Shown in pieces: positions 8,345 through 16,449 of a stretch of 64,000 nucleotides of DNA; position 1 is the stretch's first letter; each line of letters opens with the position of its first letter. The notes beneath the pieces were generated by a model. It had not been told where the DNA came from, made no database searches, and saw only the letters and a list, made by a program, of their open reading frames with translations. This DNA is from Litorimonas sp964565335. GTDB taxonomy: Bacteria > Pseudomonadota > Alphaproteobacteria > Caulobacterales > Maricaulaceae. The position numbers were made by a program, and so were the translations under genes. The stretch lies in the NCBI GenBank assembly GCA_964565335.1, contig CAZMEN010000008.1:1-64000 (forward strand), in the 5' to 3' direction.

Positions 8345-9715
8345 ATGGATAAAGAATTACTTGATAGTTTGCCTGCTGGCTATCATCTGGGGAATTATGA
8401 GATCCTTAATCAGCTCGGCCGAGGTGGATTCGGAATTACATATCTTGCATATGACCACGACTTGAACACAGAAGTCGCGATCAAAGAGTTTTTCCCTTTC
8501 GGAAAAACGATTAGGGGTGATGATATGCACCTGTTGCTTCGTTCAGCTGATGATGCAGAGATGTACACATCGCAAGTTGAAAGATTTATAGAAGAAGCCC
8601 GAGCGCTCGCTCAGTTTAATCATCAAAGTATTGTCAGTGTCAGACGTTTATTAGAATTAAATGACACAGCTTATTTCGTTATGGACTTCGTCAAAGGCGG
8701 AACTCTCGGCGAGTATATTGAAACCCATACAAAAGTAGCACCCAAAAATGCTATCAAAATGGCCAGAAGTTTGGTCGATGGACTAATGGTCGTTCATGAA
8801 GCGGGGATTGTTCATAGGGATATTAAGCCGGATAACATCTTACTCCCACTCCTAAAGAGTAACGATGATAATGATAAAGACAATATAGACCTATCTCGCC
8901 CTATATTAATTGATTTCGGCACAGCACGGCAAACGAACGAAAACATGTCGGCAACGAATTATGTTTCGATGGGATTCGCTCCCATTGAGCAATATACTTC
9001 TCGCTCTGTCCCAGATGCGCGCTCGGATATTTATGCTCTCTGCGCTGTTTTATATGCTGCTTTATCGGGTGAAGTTCCGGCAGATGCGAACACACGTCAA
9101 CTAGAGCCTGAAAGCCTACAACCCGCCGCAAAGAGATTTAAAGGGAAGCTTCCTGCTCAATTTTTGGACGCTATCGATCAAGGCCTATCTATTTACCCGA
9201 ATGACCGTCCTAACTCAATGGCCGATATTAAGGTCGCTATGTTCGGGACGGCAAGCCCTGATAAAGGTTTAAGTCATGCGCCATTAGAGCAAGATAAAAC
9301 GGTCGTCCAGGATTCGAACTCCGATTTAATTGATGATAAAAACATTGACGCTAAAGAAGTTGGTGAAAAGAATAAACCTCTTTTTTATGCGGCAATTGCT
9401 GCGACGGTAGCTATAGTAGGTATATGTTGTTATGTTATATTTTCAGGATCAAGCACGAACGAGGCAAAGAAAGATTCCACCACTACGCAGAATTTAGTCA
9501 TAAACAATCAAGATTGGCAGATATTGACTGTCGAAAGTCGCGACATTCAGACTATAAGTGCGGATGGTACCATACGTCTTAGAAGTGATTCAGACTTATA
9601 TTTCATTGAAAATGGTCAATCCTTGAAATTACCAAGCGATGTTGCAGGCAAGCTAGAGCTGAAGAGTGTTGATGGTCCCGTAAACGTAGAGATAAAATCA
9701 AGCAAAAAGGAGTAG
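8345..9715 (+). CDS. Membrane serine/threonine protein kinase (Hanks type)
   Basis: About 456 residues. The N-terminal kinase domain has a glycine loop (LGRGGFGITY), ATP-anchoring Lys47 (EVAIKEF), catalytic loop IVHRDIKPDNILL and metal motif LIDFGTARQ. The activation segment contains MGFAPIEQYT, typical of the PknB-like subgroup with GYxPxEQY. It looks fully active. An acidic linker leads to one membrane helix (YAAIAATVAIVGICCYVIF), then a small beta-rich outer domain of about 80 residues (residues GTIRLRSDSD, GQSLKLPSD) with no PASTA or other recognised fold. ATG at 8345 is preferred over an upstream alternative because the family begins a few residues before GNYEIL. It diverges from the FHA/protease/PP2C operon and is the obvious writer for its FHA readers. 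Confidence 0.9.
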   Translation: MDKELLDSLPAGYHLGNYEILNQLGRGGFGITYLAYDHDLNTEVAIKEFFPFGKTIRGDDMHLLLRSADDAEMYTSQVERFIEEARALAQFNHQSIVSVRRLLELNDTAYFVMDFVKGGTLGEYIETHTKVAPKNAIKMARSLVDGLMVVHEAGIVHRDIKPDNILLPLLKSNDDNDKDNIDLSRPILIDFGTARQTNENMSATNYVSMGFAPIEQYTSRSVPDARSDIYALCAVLYAALSGEVPADANTRQLEPESLQPAAKRFKGKLPAQFLDAIDQGLSIYPNDRPNSMADIKVAMFGTASPDKGLSHAPLEQDKTVVQDSNSDLIDDKNIDAKEVGEKNKPLFYAAIAATVAIVGICCYVIFSGSSTNEAKKDSTTTQNLVINNQDWQILTVESRDIQTISADGTIRLRSDSDLYFIENGQSLKLPSDVAGKLELKSVDGPVNVEIKSSKKE

Positions 9716-9768
9716 TGATTAGGGCTTTTCCGCTTAAAGCAAAAGAGTGAACTATCTAAATCTCGATA

Positions 9769-10653
9769 TCAACTCGAAACCTTCACACACATAAACCCAA
9801 TATCGATTAGTTCTGATGAGCAACCGCTCAAACTCTTCTGTTTTCTAATTACTTTTGACAGCTCCCCATCAACCATTTCCAAAACTGCATTAGATGGTAC
9901 TGTATTAAAATTAATGCCTTCAATTCTGGCGTCAGATACAAAATCCATAATACCGTCGAGGGTCTGTTGGCCATACGCCCCGTCAGCCGTCCCAACATTA
10001 TATTGCAGCTCATTTAGCTTAAGTTGCACACTTCTTACGAAAACTTTTCTTTCAGACTGCTGGGCAATGACAATATTTTTTTGCCTTTCGTCTTCGCGCT
10101 CTCTCTCCAATCGCTTTTGCTCGTTCGCTTCTTTAATAGCGGCCTCTCGTTCTAATCTCTTGCGGTCCTCTTCTGCCTTACGCAACTTATCTCGCTCAGC
10201 ATCAATTTTCTTTTGTGTCTCAGCATCGATAAGTCTCTGTGACTTATTCAGTTTTCGGGTTTTCTTAACGCTTTCACTGCCTTGGATGTCCCAGTTATTG
10301 CGAGCCGATAAACATATACGGCCGGTACGCTCTTCGTTCACAATCCAACCGTCTTTTCTCTCTCCAACGAAGGTGTAAGTGTAGTTACGGCATGCGTTTT
10401 CACAGTTTGATAGATTTTCACAAGGGAGTCCCTGTGAACTTGAAATAGCAAGCGAAACCCTTAAGTCTCCATCACCATTCACGCCGGTCCAAGATTTTGC
10501 TTGGGCCTTCGGCGAAGTCAACATACTATTCAAAGCACGCTTCATTGCCTGATAGTCGGCAGTGTACATATCCGAGTTATTGGCGAAAGCTTTTCCGCCA
10601 AAACATAAAAAGACAGAGATGATTAACGCTAATGTGAATACCGAGCCACGCAA
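9769..10653 (-). CDS. Secreted protein: surface-antigen-like domain, coiled coil, peptidoglycan-binding-like domain
   Basis: A 294-residue exported protein with a clear signal peptide (LALIISVFLCFGGKAFA). Residues about 30-125 resemble the 17-kDa surface-antigen type domain (Trp in AKSWTGVNGDGDLRV, several Cys including CENLSNCENAC, RTGRICL). A highly charged Arg/Glu/Lys coiled coil (about 135-200) follows, then a segment like peptidoglycan-binding domain 1 (VQLKLNELQYNVGTADGAYG, QQTLDGIMDF). Start is probably TTG with GGAG upstream, four bases after the protease stop, so it is the last gene of a three-gene operon. It converges with the kinase gene 54 bases away. It may anchor the neighbouring protease and lipoprotein to the wall. 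That is inference. Confidence 0.75.
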   Translation of the reverse strand: MRGSVFTLALIISVFLCFGGKAFANNSDMYTADYQAMKRALNSMLTSPKAQAKSWTGVNGDGDLRVSLAISSSQGLPCENLSNCENACRNYTYTFVGERKDGWIVNEERTGRICLSARNNWDIQGSESVKKTRKLNKSQRLIDAETQKKIDAERDKLRKAEEDRKRLEREAAIKEANEQKRLEREREDERQKNIVIAQQSERKVFVRSVQLKLNELQYNVGTADGAYGQQTLDGIMDFVSDARIEGINFNTVPSNAVLEMVDGELSKVIRKQKSLSGCSSELIDIGFMCVKVSS

Positions 10654-10657
10654 ACCC

Positions 10658-11452
10658 TTACTCCAATTTACAGGTTACCGTCACAACCGACTCGCGAATT
10701 TTATACCAATCGGGTATCGATCTTTTATTCTTCTTTGACGATGTTTTCTTAATCCTGTGATAGCCTAAAAAACCGACCATCAGTTCCCCAGGAATTGCTA
10801 TCGATTCTTCGGCTCCTGTTCTTCCCCATTTCCCAACTACCATTGCAACGACATCGCCAAAATTATCATAAATTGGCCCGCCCGAGTTGCCAATAGCGAG
10901 GGCAGGCGTTATGCGGAGAACGTTTCGCCGTGGGAGCGTGATTTCGCCAAATGCTGTCACACGAGTAACTTGCGAAAGTTCCCCGCTTCGCTCTGGAGCG
11001 ACAGCATTGAATTCTTGCGGGCGATTAAACGAGTAAGACTGAATTTCAAAAGGATCGGAGTGTGTAATGTCCGCTCGTAAAATTGCCAAATCAATTGACG
11101 AGTCCGCGCCAATAAGTATGGCGTCAACTTTGTCGCCCTTTTTATTTGTGATTTCATAACTTTTACATCCTAAAATCACGTGTGACGCTGTCAATAGATG
11201 CCCATCCCAGTCAACGAAAAAGCCAACACCTTGCGTTCTTAACTTTGATGAGGTGTTTCTCTTCAATGTTCGGGACACCATGATTTCTAAAGGTTCGCCT
11301 TTAAGAGTTTGAGACTGCCCTCCCGCATTTGTCTGCGCCATTGATGTAAAACTAATTAAGCTCATAGCGCCAAAAAGAACTATGAGCTTAATTTTAATCA
11401 TTTTGTAAAAGCCACGCAACAAATTCTCAGAAAATAGATTGAATGACTTCAT
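10658..11452 (-). CDS. Secreted trypsin-like serine protease
   Basis: A single-domain S1-type protease of the periplasm, 264 residues. The signal sequence follows an internal Met (MIKIKLIVLFGAMSLISF), so the true start may be at 11401 rather than 11452. The triad is intact: His in LLTASHVIL, Asp in SSIDLAILRAD, Ser in AIGNSGGPIYD. There is no PDZ and no membrane anchor, unlike HtrA/DegP. The gene lies six bases after the lipoprotein gene and four before the peptidoglycan-binding-like gene. The third trypsin-like domain within 6 kb suggests shared function with the two membrane trypsin-FHA proteins, perhaps as substrate, activator or effector. That link rests only on proximity and shared fold. 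Confidence 0.85.
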   Translation of the reverse strand: MKSFNLFSENLLRGFYKMIKIKLIVLFGAMSLISFTSMAQTNAGGQSQTLKGEPLEIMVSRTLKRNTSSKLRTQGVGFFVDWDGHLLTASHVILGCKSYEITNKKGDKVDAILIGADSSIDLAILRADITHSDPFEIQSYSFNRPQEFNAVAPERSGELSQVTRVTAFGEITLPRRNVLRITPALAIGNSGGPIYDNFGDVVAMVVGKWGRTGAEESIAIPGELMVGFLGYHRIKKTSSKKNKRSIPDWYKIRESVVTVTCKLE

Positions 11453-11458
11453 AACAAT

Positions 11459-11905
11459 TTAGGCTTCAACCATTTGCCAATTACCTGTCGAAATCTCACA
11501 ATGCGTTTCCTCTGCAGGAAACTCTTGCCCATCTCGCGTGTACGTCGCGTCAAACTTCCTACAAGTCTGACCCTGAGCATTAACAAATGTGCTTGTTGGT
11601 GTGAACGAGATTTCATTTTGTGTTTCTGGTGAAACAACTGTCACAGCTTGGCCCGTCGAGGCAGCTTTTGCTTGAGCTTCTGCATAAGACTTACGGTCTC
11701 TTTCATCCAACTTTTCGCTAATCAAATACGTCGCAGCACCTGCAGCTGCAGCTGCAATTGCGCACTCCGTGTTACTCCCCCCTAGAAGCTTACATGCTCC
11801 AAAGCCAGCGCCTGCACCAAGAAGACCCTTGCCAGTGCTTCCAGTAGTTGCGCAACCTGTGGCCATTAGCGCCGTCACAATAGGTATAATAATAATTTTT
11901 TTCAT
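11459..11905 (-). CDS. Lipoprotein with glycine-zipper and surface-antigen-like domain
   Basis: A 148-residue lipoprotein. The signal peptide ends in a lipobox (LMATGC), which lipidates the Cys. A Gly/Ala-rich stretch (GKGLLGAGAGFGACKLLGG and AIAAAAAGAATYLI) resembles glycine-zipper outer-membrane proteins. The C-terminal half has the surface-antigen pattern (NAQGQTCRKFDATYTRDGQE, ETHCEISTGNWQMV) with two cysteines. GGGGTG precedes the ATG. It is the first gene of the operon with the protease and the peptidoglycan-binding-like protein, and shares the surface-antigen-type domain with the latter. It probably sits in the outer membrane. No enzymatic role is indicated. Confidence 0.8.
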   Translation of the reverse strand: MKKIIIIPIVTALMATGCATTGSTGKGLLGAGAGFGACKLLGGSNTECAIAAAAAGAATYLISEKLDERDRKSYAEAQAKAASTGQAVTVVSPETQNEISFTPTSTFVNAQGQTCRKFDATYTRDGQEFPAEETHCEISTGNWQMVEA

Positions 11906-12389
11906 GGATCACCCCTTAAATAATGTTTATTCGCATAAAGAGTATTTTTGACATATCATGTTGTGTCAAGCCTAAATAAAATTTTACACGCCAAAGCCAA
12001 ACTTTATTACCTTTTCACACTCAGTCGATAAACAAAATTTTCCGATGGCATCAATTTTGGCGGGATCGTTTCGCCGATGTGATTAACGATAAAACATCAC
12101 GGGTGCATTCGGTCACCCCAAAAGCGGAGACACAAAATGGCCCACAGTGATATTTCGAGAAATTGGCATTAACTTCCCAGATTAGAGAGGTCTCTACGGG
12201 GCTTTTTCAATGCAATATCCGGCTAAATCCCCATTACTAGGTCACTAATTTAGATTGAGGTAAATCGTGTGCTTTCGGTAAAAAAATGGCGGTGTACGCG
12301 ATCTGGGCCGAAGCCTTATCTGGTAAAACTCCTTATTAAGCAGGCAATTTACAAGGAAAATTTGTACTTCCCAGCGTGAATATCCGGCA
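11906..12389. other. Non-coding spacer upstream of IS relic
   Basis: I see no intact gene here. The first part must contain the promoter of the minus-strand lipoprotein operon. The last 100 bases (from about 12290) may already be decayed transposase sequence, but the frames are too broken to be sure. Confidence 0.45.
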
Positions 12390-12875
12390 TAAGCGCTAAT
12401 GTCCGCGATTTGGGTTTGGCCTATGGGTTTTGTTCATGGTCAACTTTGCGAAGGACGTTAGGTCCTTATTCTGACTTTGTTTAATGGCTTCACCCGTTTT
12501 ATGTTAGCCATTGGTGTTTAGCCTCGCGATCCAGACTCAGACGTTGTCGACACACTTGAGTAATCTTGTTATGAACTCAGATACCGTAAATCCCACAGGG
12601 TGGATAGTAGACCTCAATTTATCTCCAAATTTGGATTTTTGGGCTTACACATAAGAGATTGAGTTCGACTTCTCATACCCAGGCAAACGAACCAACGATG
12701 CTTAAAACCAACGGACATTGCCCAGATCGAAAGCTTGAATAGAAATTTCAGAGCGGAAAGTCTCAATGCAGACTAGGTAATAAATTCGCAGATGGGCGCC
12801 GAATACGCAAGGTTTGAGAAAAAGGCTATGATGACTATCGGCGGCATAGCTCAATCGGCTATAAACTCTCAGCAA
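12390..12875 (+). mobile_element. IS3-family transposase (orfB) relic
   Basis: No open frame survives, but the translation in shifting frames follows the DDE integrase core of IS3-family OrfB in order. Around 12410-12460 it reads IWVWPMGFVHGQL where the family has VWAMDFVHDQL. Around 12480-12540 it has NGFTRFMLAIGV, then DVVDTLE. Around 12600-12640 it has HRVDSRPQFISK for VDNGPEFISK. At 12665-12700 there is FSYPGKRTNDA for FSRPGKPTDNA, then NRNFRAESLNAD and finally RRHSSIGYK. The first catalytic Asp is now Gly and many stops intervene, so it is long dead. No terminal inverted repeats were found. It marks repeated mobile-element activity at this site. Confidence 0.7.
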
Positions 12876-13242
12876 ATATGAGGATAAGTTCAGGACAACA
12901 CAGCTGCCTTGGGCCTATCAGGCCGAATTTTATCACCACCAGTGATCCAAATATGAGGTCATGCTCACCACCAACACCACTAAGTAAAAGAGAGAACAGT
13001 TTTAAGGGGCAAGGACACGTGCAAGGACCGAATAGACTTAGGCCATTAAGTATCTAGGGGATCGCACCCTTAGTATGAGTTGTTTCCAACATGACGAATC
13101 GATGCGGCCAGAGCGCTAAAGACCTTCTATTAGTTGTGCTGAAATTTCTACTTTAGTTGCCAGAGTTCTACACATTACGGTACACCATCAGATAATTCAG
13201 TTATTTTGAGTGGCACAGATCACCCAGAATGCAACCCATATT
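12876..13242. other. Spacer between IS relic and integrase fragment
   Basis: There is no recognisable gene. Short phrases may be the decayed C-terminus of the transposase up to about 12960. The remainder shows nothing I can name until the GGTGTA repeats begin. Confidence 0.4.
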
Positions 13243-13272
13243 GGTGTAACAAATGGTGTACCAAACGGTGTA
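13243..13272 (+). repeat. Three GGTGTA direct repeats at exact 12-base spacing
   Basis: GGTGTA occurs at 13243-13248, 13255-13260 and 13267-13272, with related flanks (TTGGTGTAAC, ATGGTGTACC, ACGGTGTAAA). This is about 190 bases upstream of an integrase start. Regular arrays next to tyrosine integrases can be arm-type or regulator binding sites. Here that is an inference. Confidence 0.5.
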
Positions 13273-13340
13273 AAATCCAGTTTAAGATACGGTTTATCCT
13301 GTAGTTTTATACGTTCTTTTAGTTTACTACTGACTCTCGC

Positions 13341-13362
13341 TTGCGGAGCCATTCTCTTTCTT
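13341..13362 (+). repeat. Direct repeat copy 1, tRNA 3'-end-like (possible att site)
   Basis: These 22 bases, beginning TTGCGGAGCCA and ending CTCTTTCTT, recur exactly at 36305-36326 in the same orientation. Upstream, TGACT is shared at the same distance. TTGCGGA-G-CCA has the form of a tRNA acceptor 3' strand, discriminator and CCA, as in tRNA-Asn of many alphaproteobacteria. No full tRNA is present. It lies about 100 bases before an integrase fragment, which is the classic position of an attachment site. Confidence 0.5.
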
Positions 13363-13465
13363 ATTCCCAAATTGACTAAACACCTGTTTTTCCTTTTAAT
13401 TTGGGAATGATTAGGCCCCGTATATCCCATATTTGGCGCTCATGTGCCCTTTCTATGAGTCGCAC

Positions 13466-13846
13466 ATGACACGCTCGGTGAACAAATACCTCTATTTGCG
13501 CGGCGAATATTGGAACTATAAGCGCAATGTCCCGAAGCAGAATCGGCATGTTGAACCGCGTAGCCGCGTGCGAGTCGCGCTCAATACGCAGTCCCTTGAT
13601 CTGGCGCGCGAAAAGCGTGACGCTCTTGTCGTTGCTGATGACCATTACTGGCGCGCTTTAGCCCTTCAAGCAGAAGCCAAAGGCGGCCTCACGGATGCGA
13701 CGCGTCAGGTTCAAGAACACCTATACAAATCAGCCTCGTCTCGTGCTGTCGCCCACGGGTTTCAATACAAGCCCATTTCGCAGCTGACCCGTGAGCAAGC
13801 CGTCTATGAGGTGCTGCACCGCACAAAAGAGCTTGCAAAGAACTAA
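13466..13846 (+). pseudogene. Tyrosine integrase N-terminal fragment
   Basis: Only the N-terminal part of a tyrosine recombinase remains. It has a first strand-pair signature (YLYLRGEYWNYKRNVPKQ), a basic core-binding helix (SLDLAREKRDALVVADDHYW) and SRAVAHGFQYKPISQL. The last of these aligns with RAMARGYIYTPFDAL at the start of the window, so both integrases belong to one family. The catalytic domain is missing: the frame ends at 13846 and an unrelated coding-like frame follows. ATG 13466 is preferred over one at 13433. With the GGTGTA repeats and the tRNA-end-like repeat upstream, it marks the left edge of a former integrated element. It could not recombine DNA alone. Confidence 0.75.
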
Positions 13847-13887
13847 AAGTTGATGAGCTAAGGAAAAAATTAGACATTGATACAGCT

Positions 13888-14277
13888 TTGATTATCGACT
13901 CATTTTTATGTAAAAATGTTGACGTTATAAACTCAGGCATTCTACCGAGTTTAGCGCCTTCGACGCTTAACGATTTGAGAGTGATAGTGATCATGCATAT
14001 TTTATCTGCTCCAGCCACACCTTTAGACCTTACCCAGTTATTCCAAGACAATTTCAACGATCTGCCTGATGCCTTAAAACGCTTAGAGCAGACAGATAAA
14101 CTTAGCGGACACTATGATGCTCACATAAGCCATAACACTTATCTCCATCTAACGTCATCAGCCCGGTTGATCGTCCAGTTCTTTATCAAAAACCTTAAGC
14201 CGTTTATTGAAATGGCAAATAATGATTTACGAGTAGAAGAAAAATTCAGAAATCTTGAAGTTAGAGATAAAAGTTGA
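13888..14277 (+). CDS. Hypothetical protein with winged-helix-like core
   Basis: I do not recognise a family. The reading frame is open from about 13840 (KELKVDELRKKLDIDTALII), so the start is uncertain; TTG at 13888 is the conventional choice. The middle (STLNDLRVIVIMHILSAPAT, then LTQLFQDNFNDLPDALKRLE, then YLHLTSSARLIVQFFI) has the helix pattern of a MarR-like winged helix. The C-terminus is charged. It follows the integrase fragment directly, and the sequence across the junction could be read as a frameshifted fusion. It may be a small element-borne regulator, or a relic itself. Confidence 0.45.
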   Translation: MIIDSFLCKNVDVINSGILPSLAPSTLNDLRVIVIMHILSAPATPLDLTQLFQDNFNDLPDALKRLEQTDKLSGHYDAHISHNTYLHLTSSARLIVQFFIKNLKPFIEMANNDLRVEEKFRNLEVRDKS

Positions 14278-14353
14278 TTGAGGGCAGAGTACCTCCGCAA
14301 GGTTTGAGACACCAGAAATCTAAATAATAAAATTTGAGAGGAATGGCAGAACC

Positions 14354-15297
14354 ATGAAAAACAAAGTTGTCTGTTTTGGAGAAGTTCTATTGCGTCTTGC
14401 TGCGCCCGATGGGAAACGCTTCTTCAAACAGGCAGCTTAAATGTTCATGCGGGAGGTGCTGAAGCTAATGTGGCAGCTTCACTGGCTCAATTTGGACACC
14501 ACAGTGTCATGGCGACCGTTTTGCCTGCCAACGCATTAGGCCGCGCCGCTTTAGCCGAGCTTTGTAAATACAATGTAGACACATCTGCCGTCACACAGAC
14601 TCCGGGCCGAATGGGATTATACTTCATCAGTTTTGACGCAGACGTTCGTCCTTCACGTATTGAATATGACAGGCAAGATTCAGCCTTTGCCAAAGCTGGC
14701 CCAGACACAATCGATTGGAGCGCTGTACTCATAGATGCGGATTGGCTACATATGTCTGGAATTACGCCTGCCATCGGAGAAAACGGAATCAAGGCTGCTT
14801 TACGCGCTGTGAAAGCCGCGAGAGATCTCGGGGGTCAAAGTGTCATTTGATGGCAATTACCGCGCTTATCTATGGGAAAATTGGAAAGGCGATGGCCCGA
14901 AGATAATTCGCGAAATACTCTCTTACGCTACACTCGCCCTCATCAATGAGCGGGATATTAGTCTCGTGATGGGGAAATATATCAAAGACCGACGAGAAGC
15001 CTATAAAGTTGCGTTTAAAGAATTTCCCCAGCTTCGAGCCTTAGCCGCCACCACACGCGAAACCCTCACAATGGATCATCACAGGATTTCTGCTGAACTT
15101 GTCAAACGGGACGCGCGGCGGGAATCAAGACCTTACAATGTGGCCGGGATTGTGGACCGCATTGGCGGCGGAGACGCTTTCGCTGTCGGTCTGCTGCAAG
15201 CGCTCTCAAACACTCAATACGAGGAGATTTCAATCTCGCAAGGATTTCGGATGTAGAATATGCCATGGGCAATGAAAGCTTAGATGTGCGTAGATAA
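14354..15297 (+). pseudogene. 2-dehydro-3-deoxygluconate kinase (PfkB/KdgK family), multiply frameshifted
   Basis: PfkB-family sugar kinase that would phosphorylate KDG to KDPG. The start MKNKVVCFGEVLLRLAAPDG is good. A one-base loss near 14424 shifts the frame to GSLNVHAGGAEANVAASLAQ. An extra G in the GGGGG run near 14830-14835 shifts it again to VKVSFDGNYRAYLWENW. The catalytic motif DRIGGGDAFAVGLL is intact. After SNTQYEE about 90 expected bases are missing, and the true C-terminus, GDFNLARISDVEYAMG, appears in another frame up to TAA at 15295-15297. At least three lesions make it non-functional. It converges with the frameshifted aldolase. A second KDG-kinase relic lies near 32.1 kb. Confidence 0.85.
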
Positions 15298-15354
15298 CCC
15301 CAAGTATACTTTATATACAAAATAAATACTTCACGCCCAAAGTAAATTTAGAAG

Positions 15355-16414
15355 TTAAGTGGGACCAGCAGCCTCTTGCTCCGATGTCCATTGCCCAACA
15401 CTTGTAAGACAATTCATTTTAGCTCGGTGATAAAAGGCAGCTTGACTGGCAGCGTAATTTTCAGGCTTTCCTTTCCAAGCAAATAAAGCTGATTGTTGCA
15501 AAGCTCGCCCATAAGAATAGGTAATATTCCAAGGAAAGTCGCCGATCTTATTTATCATATTCAAATGCTCGGTTGCGACTTCATTTGTTTGACCGCCTGA
15601 AAGAAAAGCAATGCCTGGGACAGCGGCTGGAACAGTGTCCTTTAGAACCTTAATTGTGCGCTCGGCGACCTCTTCAACGCTGGGCTGGTCTGCACAGCGC
15701 AAGCCCGCTATCACCATATTTGGTTTTAAAATTGTTCCCTCTAGTTTCACGCCTTGCTCATAGAGTTCAGTGAAAAGCGAGTTTAGGACGCGTTCTGTAA
15801 CTTCGTGACAGCGCGCAACATTGTGATAGCCGCCCATGAGGACCTCGGGTTCAACAATAGGTACAATCCCAGCTTCTTGGCAAAGTGAGGCGTAACGCGC
15901 CAATGCATGGTTATTGGCCTTTATAGCGCCTCTGGAAGGGGTCATTCCGACATATTGATCTGGATGTGAAATTTCGATAACGGCGCGCCATTTGGCAAAA
16001 CGCGCACCGAGTTTATAATATTCCGCAAGCCGATTACGCAGACCGTCCAAGCCTTCAGTGATGGCCTCGCCGGGGCGTACTGCCAAGCGGATTTGCACCC
16101 ATATCAACTTTGGTACCGGGAACAGCATCATTCGCTTTGATAAGATCAACAAGGCTCGTTCCATCTTCCGATTCTTGACGTATAGTCTCATCGTAGAGAA
16201 TAACGCCGGAGATGTGATCTTGCATGGCCTTATCAGTCCGGAACAACATTTCACGCCAATCTCGGAGTCTTTCAAATGTGCTTTTGGTTTGGATAGAGTC
16301 AAAGCGTTTCTTAATAGTCCCAGTGCTTTCATCGGCAGCCAGAAGGCCTTGCTCGGGTCTTACCATTTTAACGGCTATATCGTTTAGGGCTTGAATATCT
16401 ATTTTGTTGTACAC
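15355..16414 (-). pseudogene. Class I fructose-bisphosphate aldolase, single frameshift
   Basis: Schiff-base aldolase cleaving fructose-1,6-bisphosphate to DHAP and G3P. The N-terminal frame (GLLAADESTGTIKKRFD, GVILYDETI, VPGTKVDMG) runs to 16055. The remaining frame (GEAITEGLDGLRNRLAEYY, GARFAKWRAVI, VPIVEPEVLM, TILKPNMVIAG, GIAFLSGGQTNEVATEHLN, NITYSYGRALQQSALFAWKG) runs to 15355. The active-site Lys in KWRAVI and the KPN lysine are present. The switch is at a GGGG run (16072-16075 on the plus strand), where one fewer base restores the family reading. Everything else looks complete, at about 350 residues. It may be a genuine recent pseudogene or a sequencing error in a homopolymer. The neighbouring KDG kinase is certainly damaged. 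Confidence 0.85.
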
Positions 16415-16449
16415 TTTTGAAATTTATGGGTAGGGTTTAGTCAGGCGAC

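Noticed and set aside
9309..9321. GGATTCGAACTCC, resembling a tRNA T-arm
   Set aside because: It lies inside the kinase gene's linker and no cloverleaf can be built around it.
3287..9715. Type VI secretion regulatory module
   Set aside because: Kinase, PP2C and FHA are typical, but no Tss, Hcp, VgrG or ClpV gene is in the window, and the FHA proteins are fused to trypsin-like domains.
12838..12875. GGCATAGCTCAATCGG, resembling the start of a tRNA
   Set aside because: No matching anticodon or T-arm follows; the stretch translates as the IS3 transposase end RRHSSIGYK.
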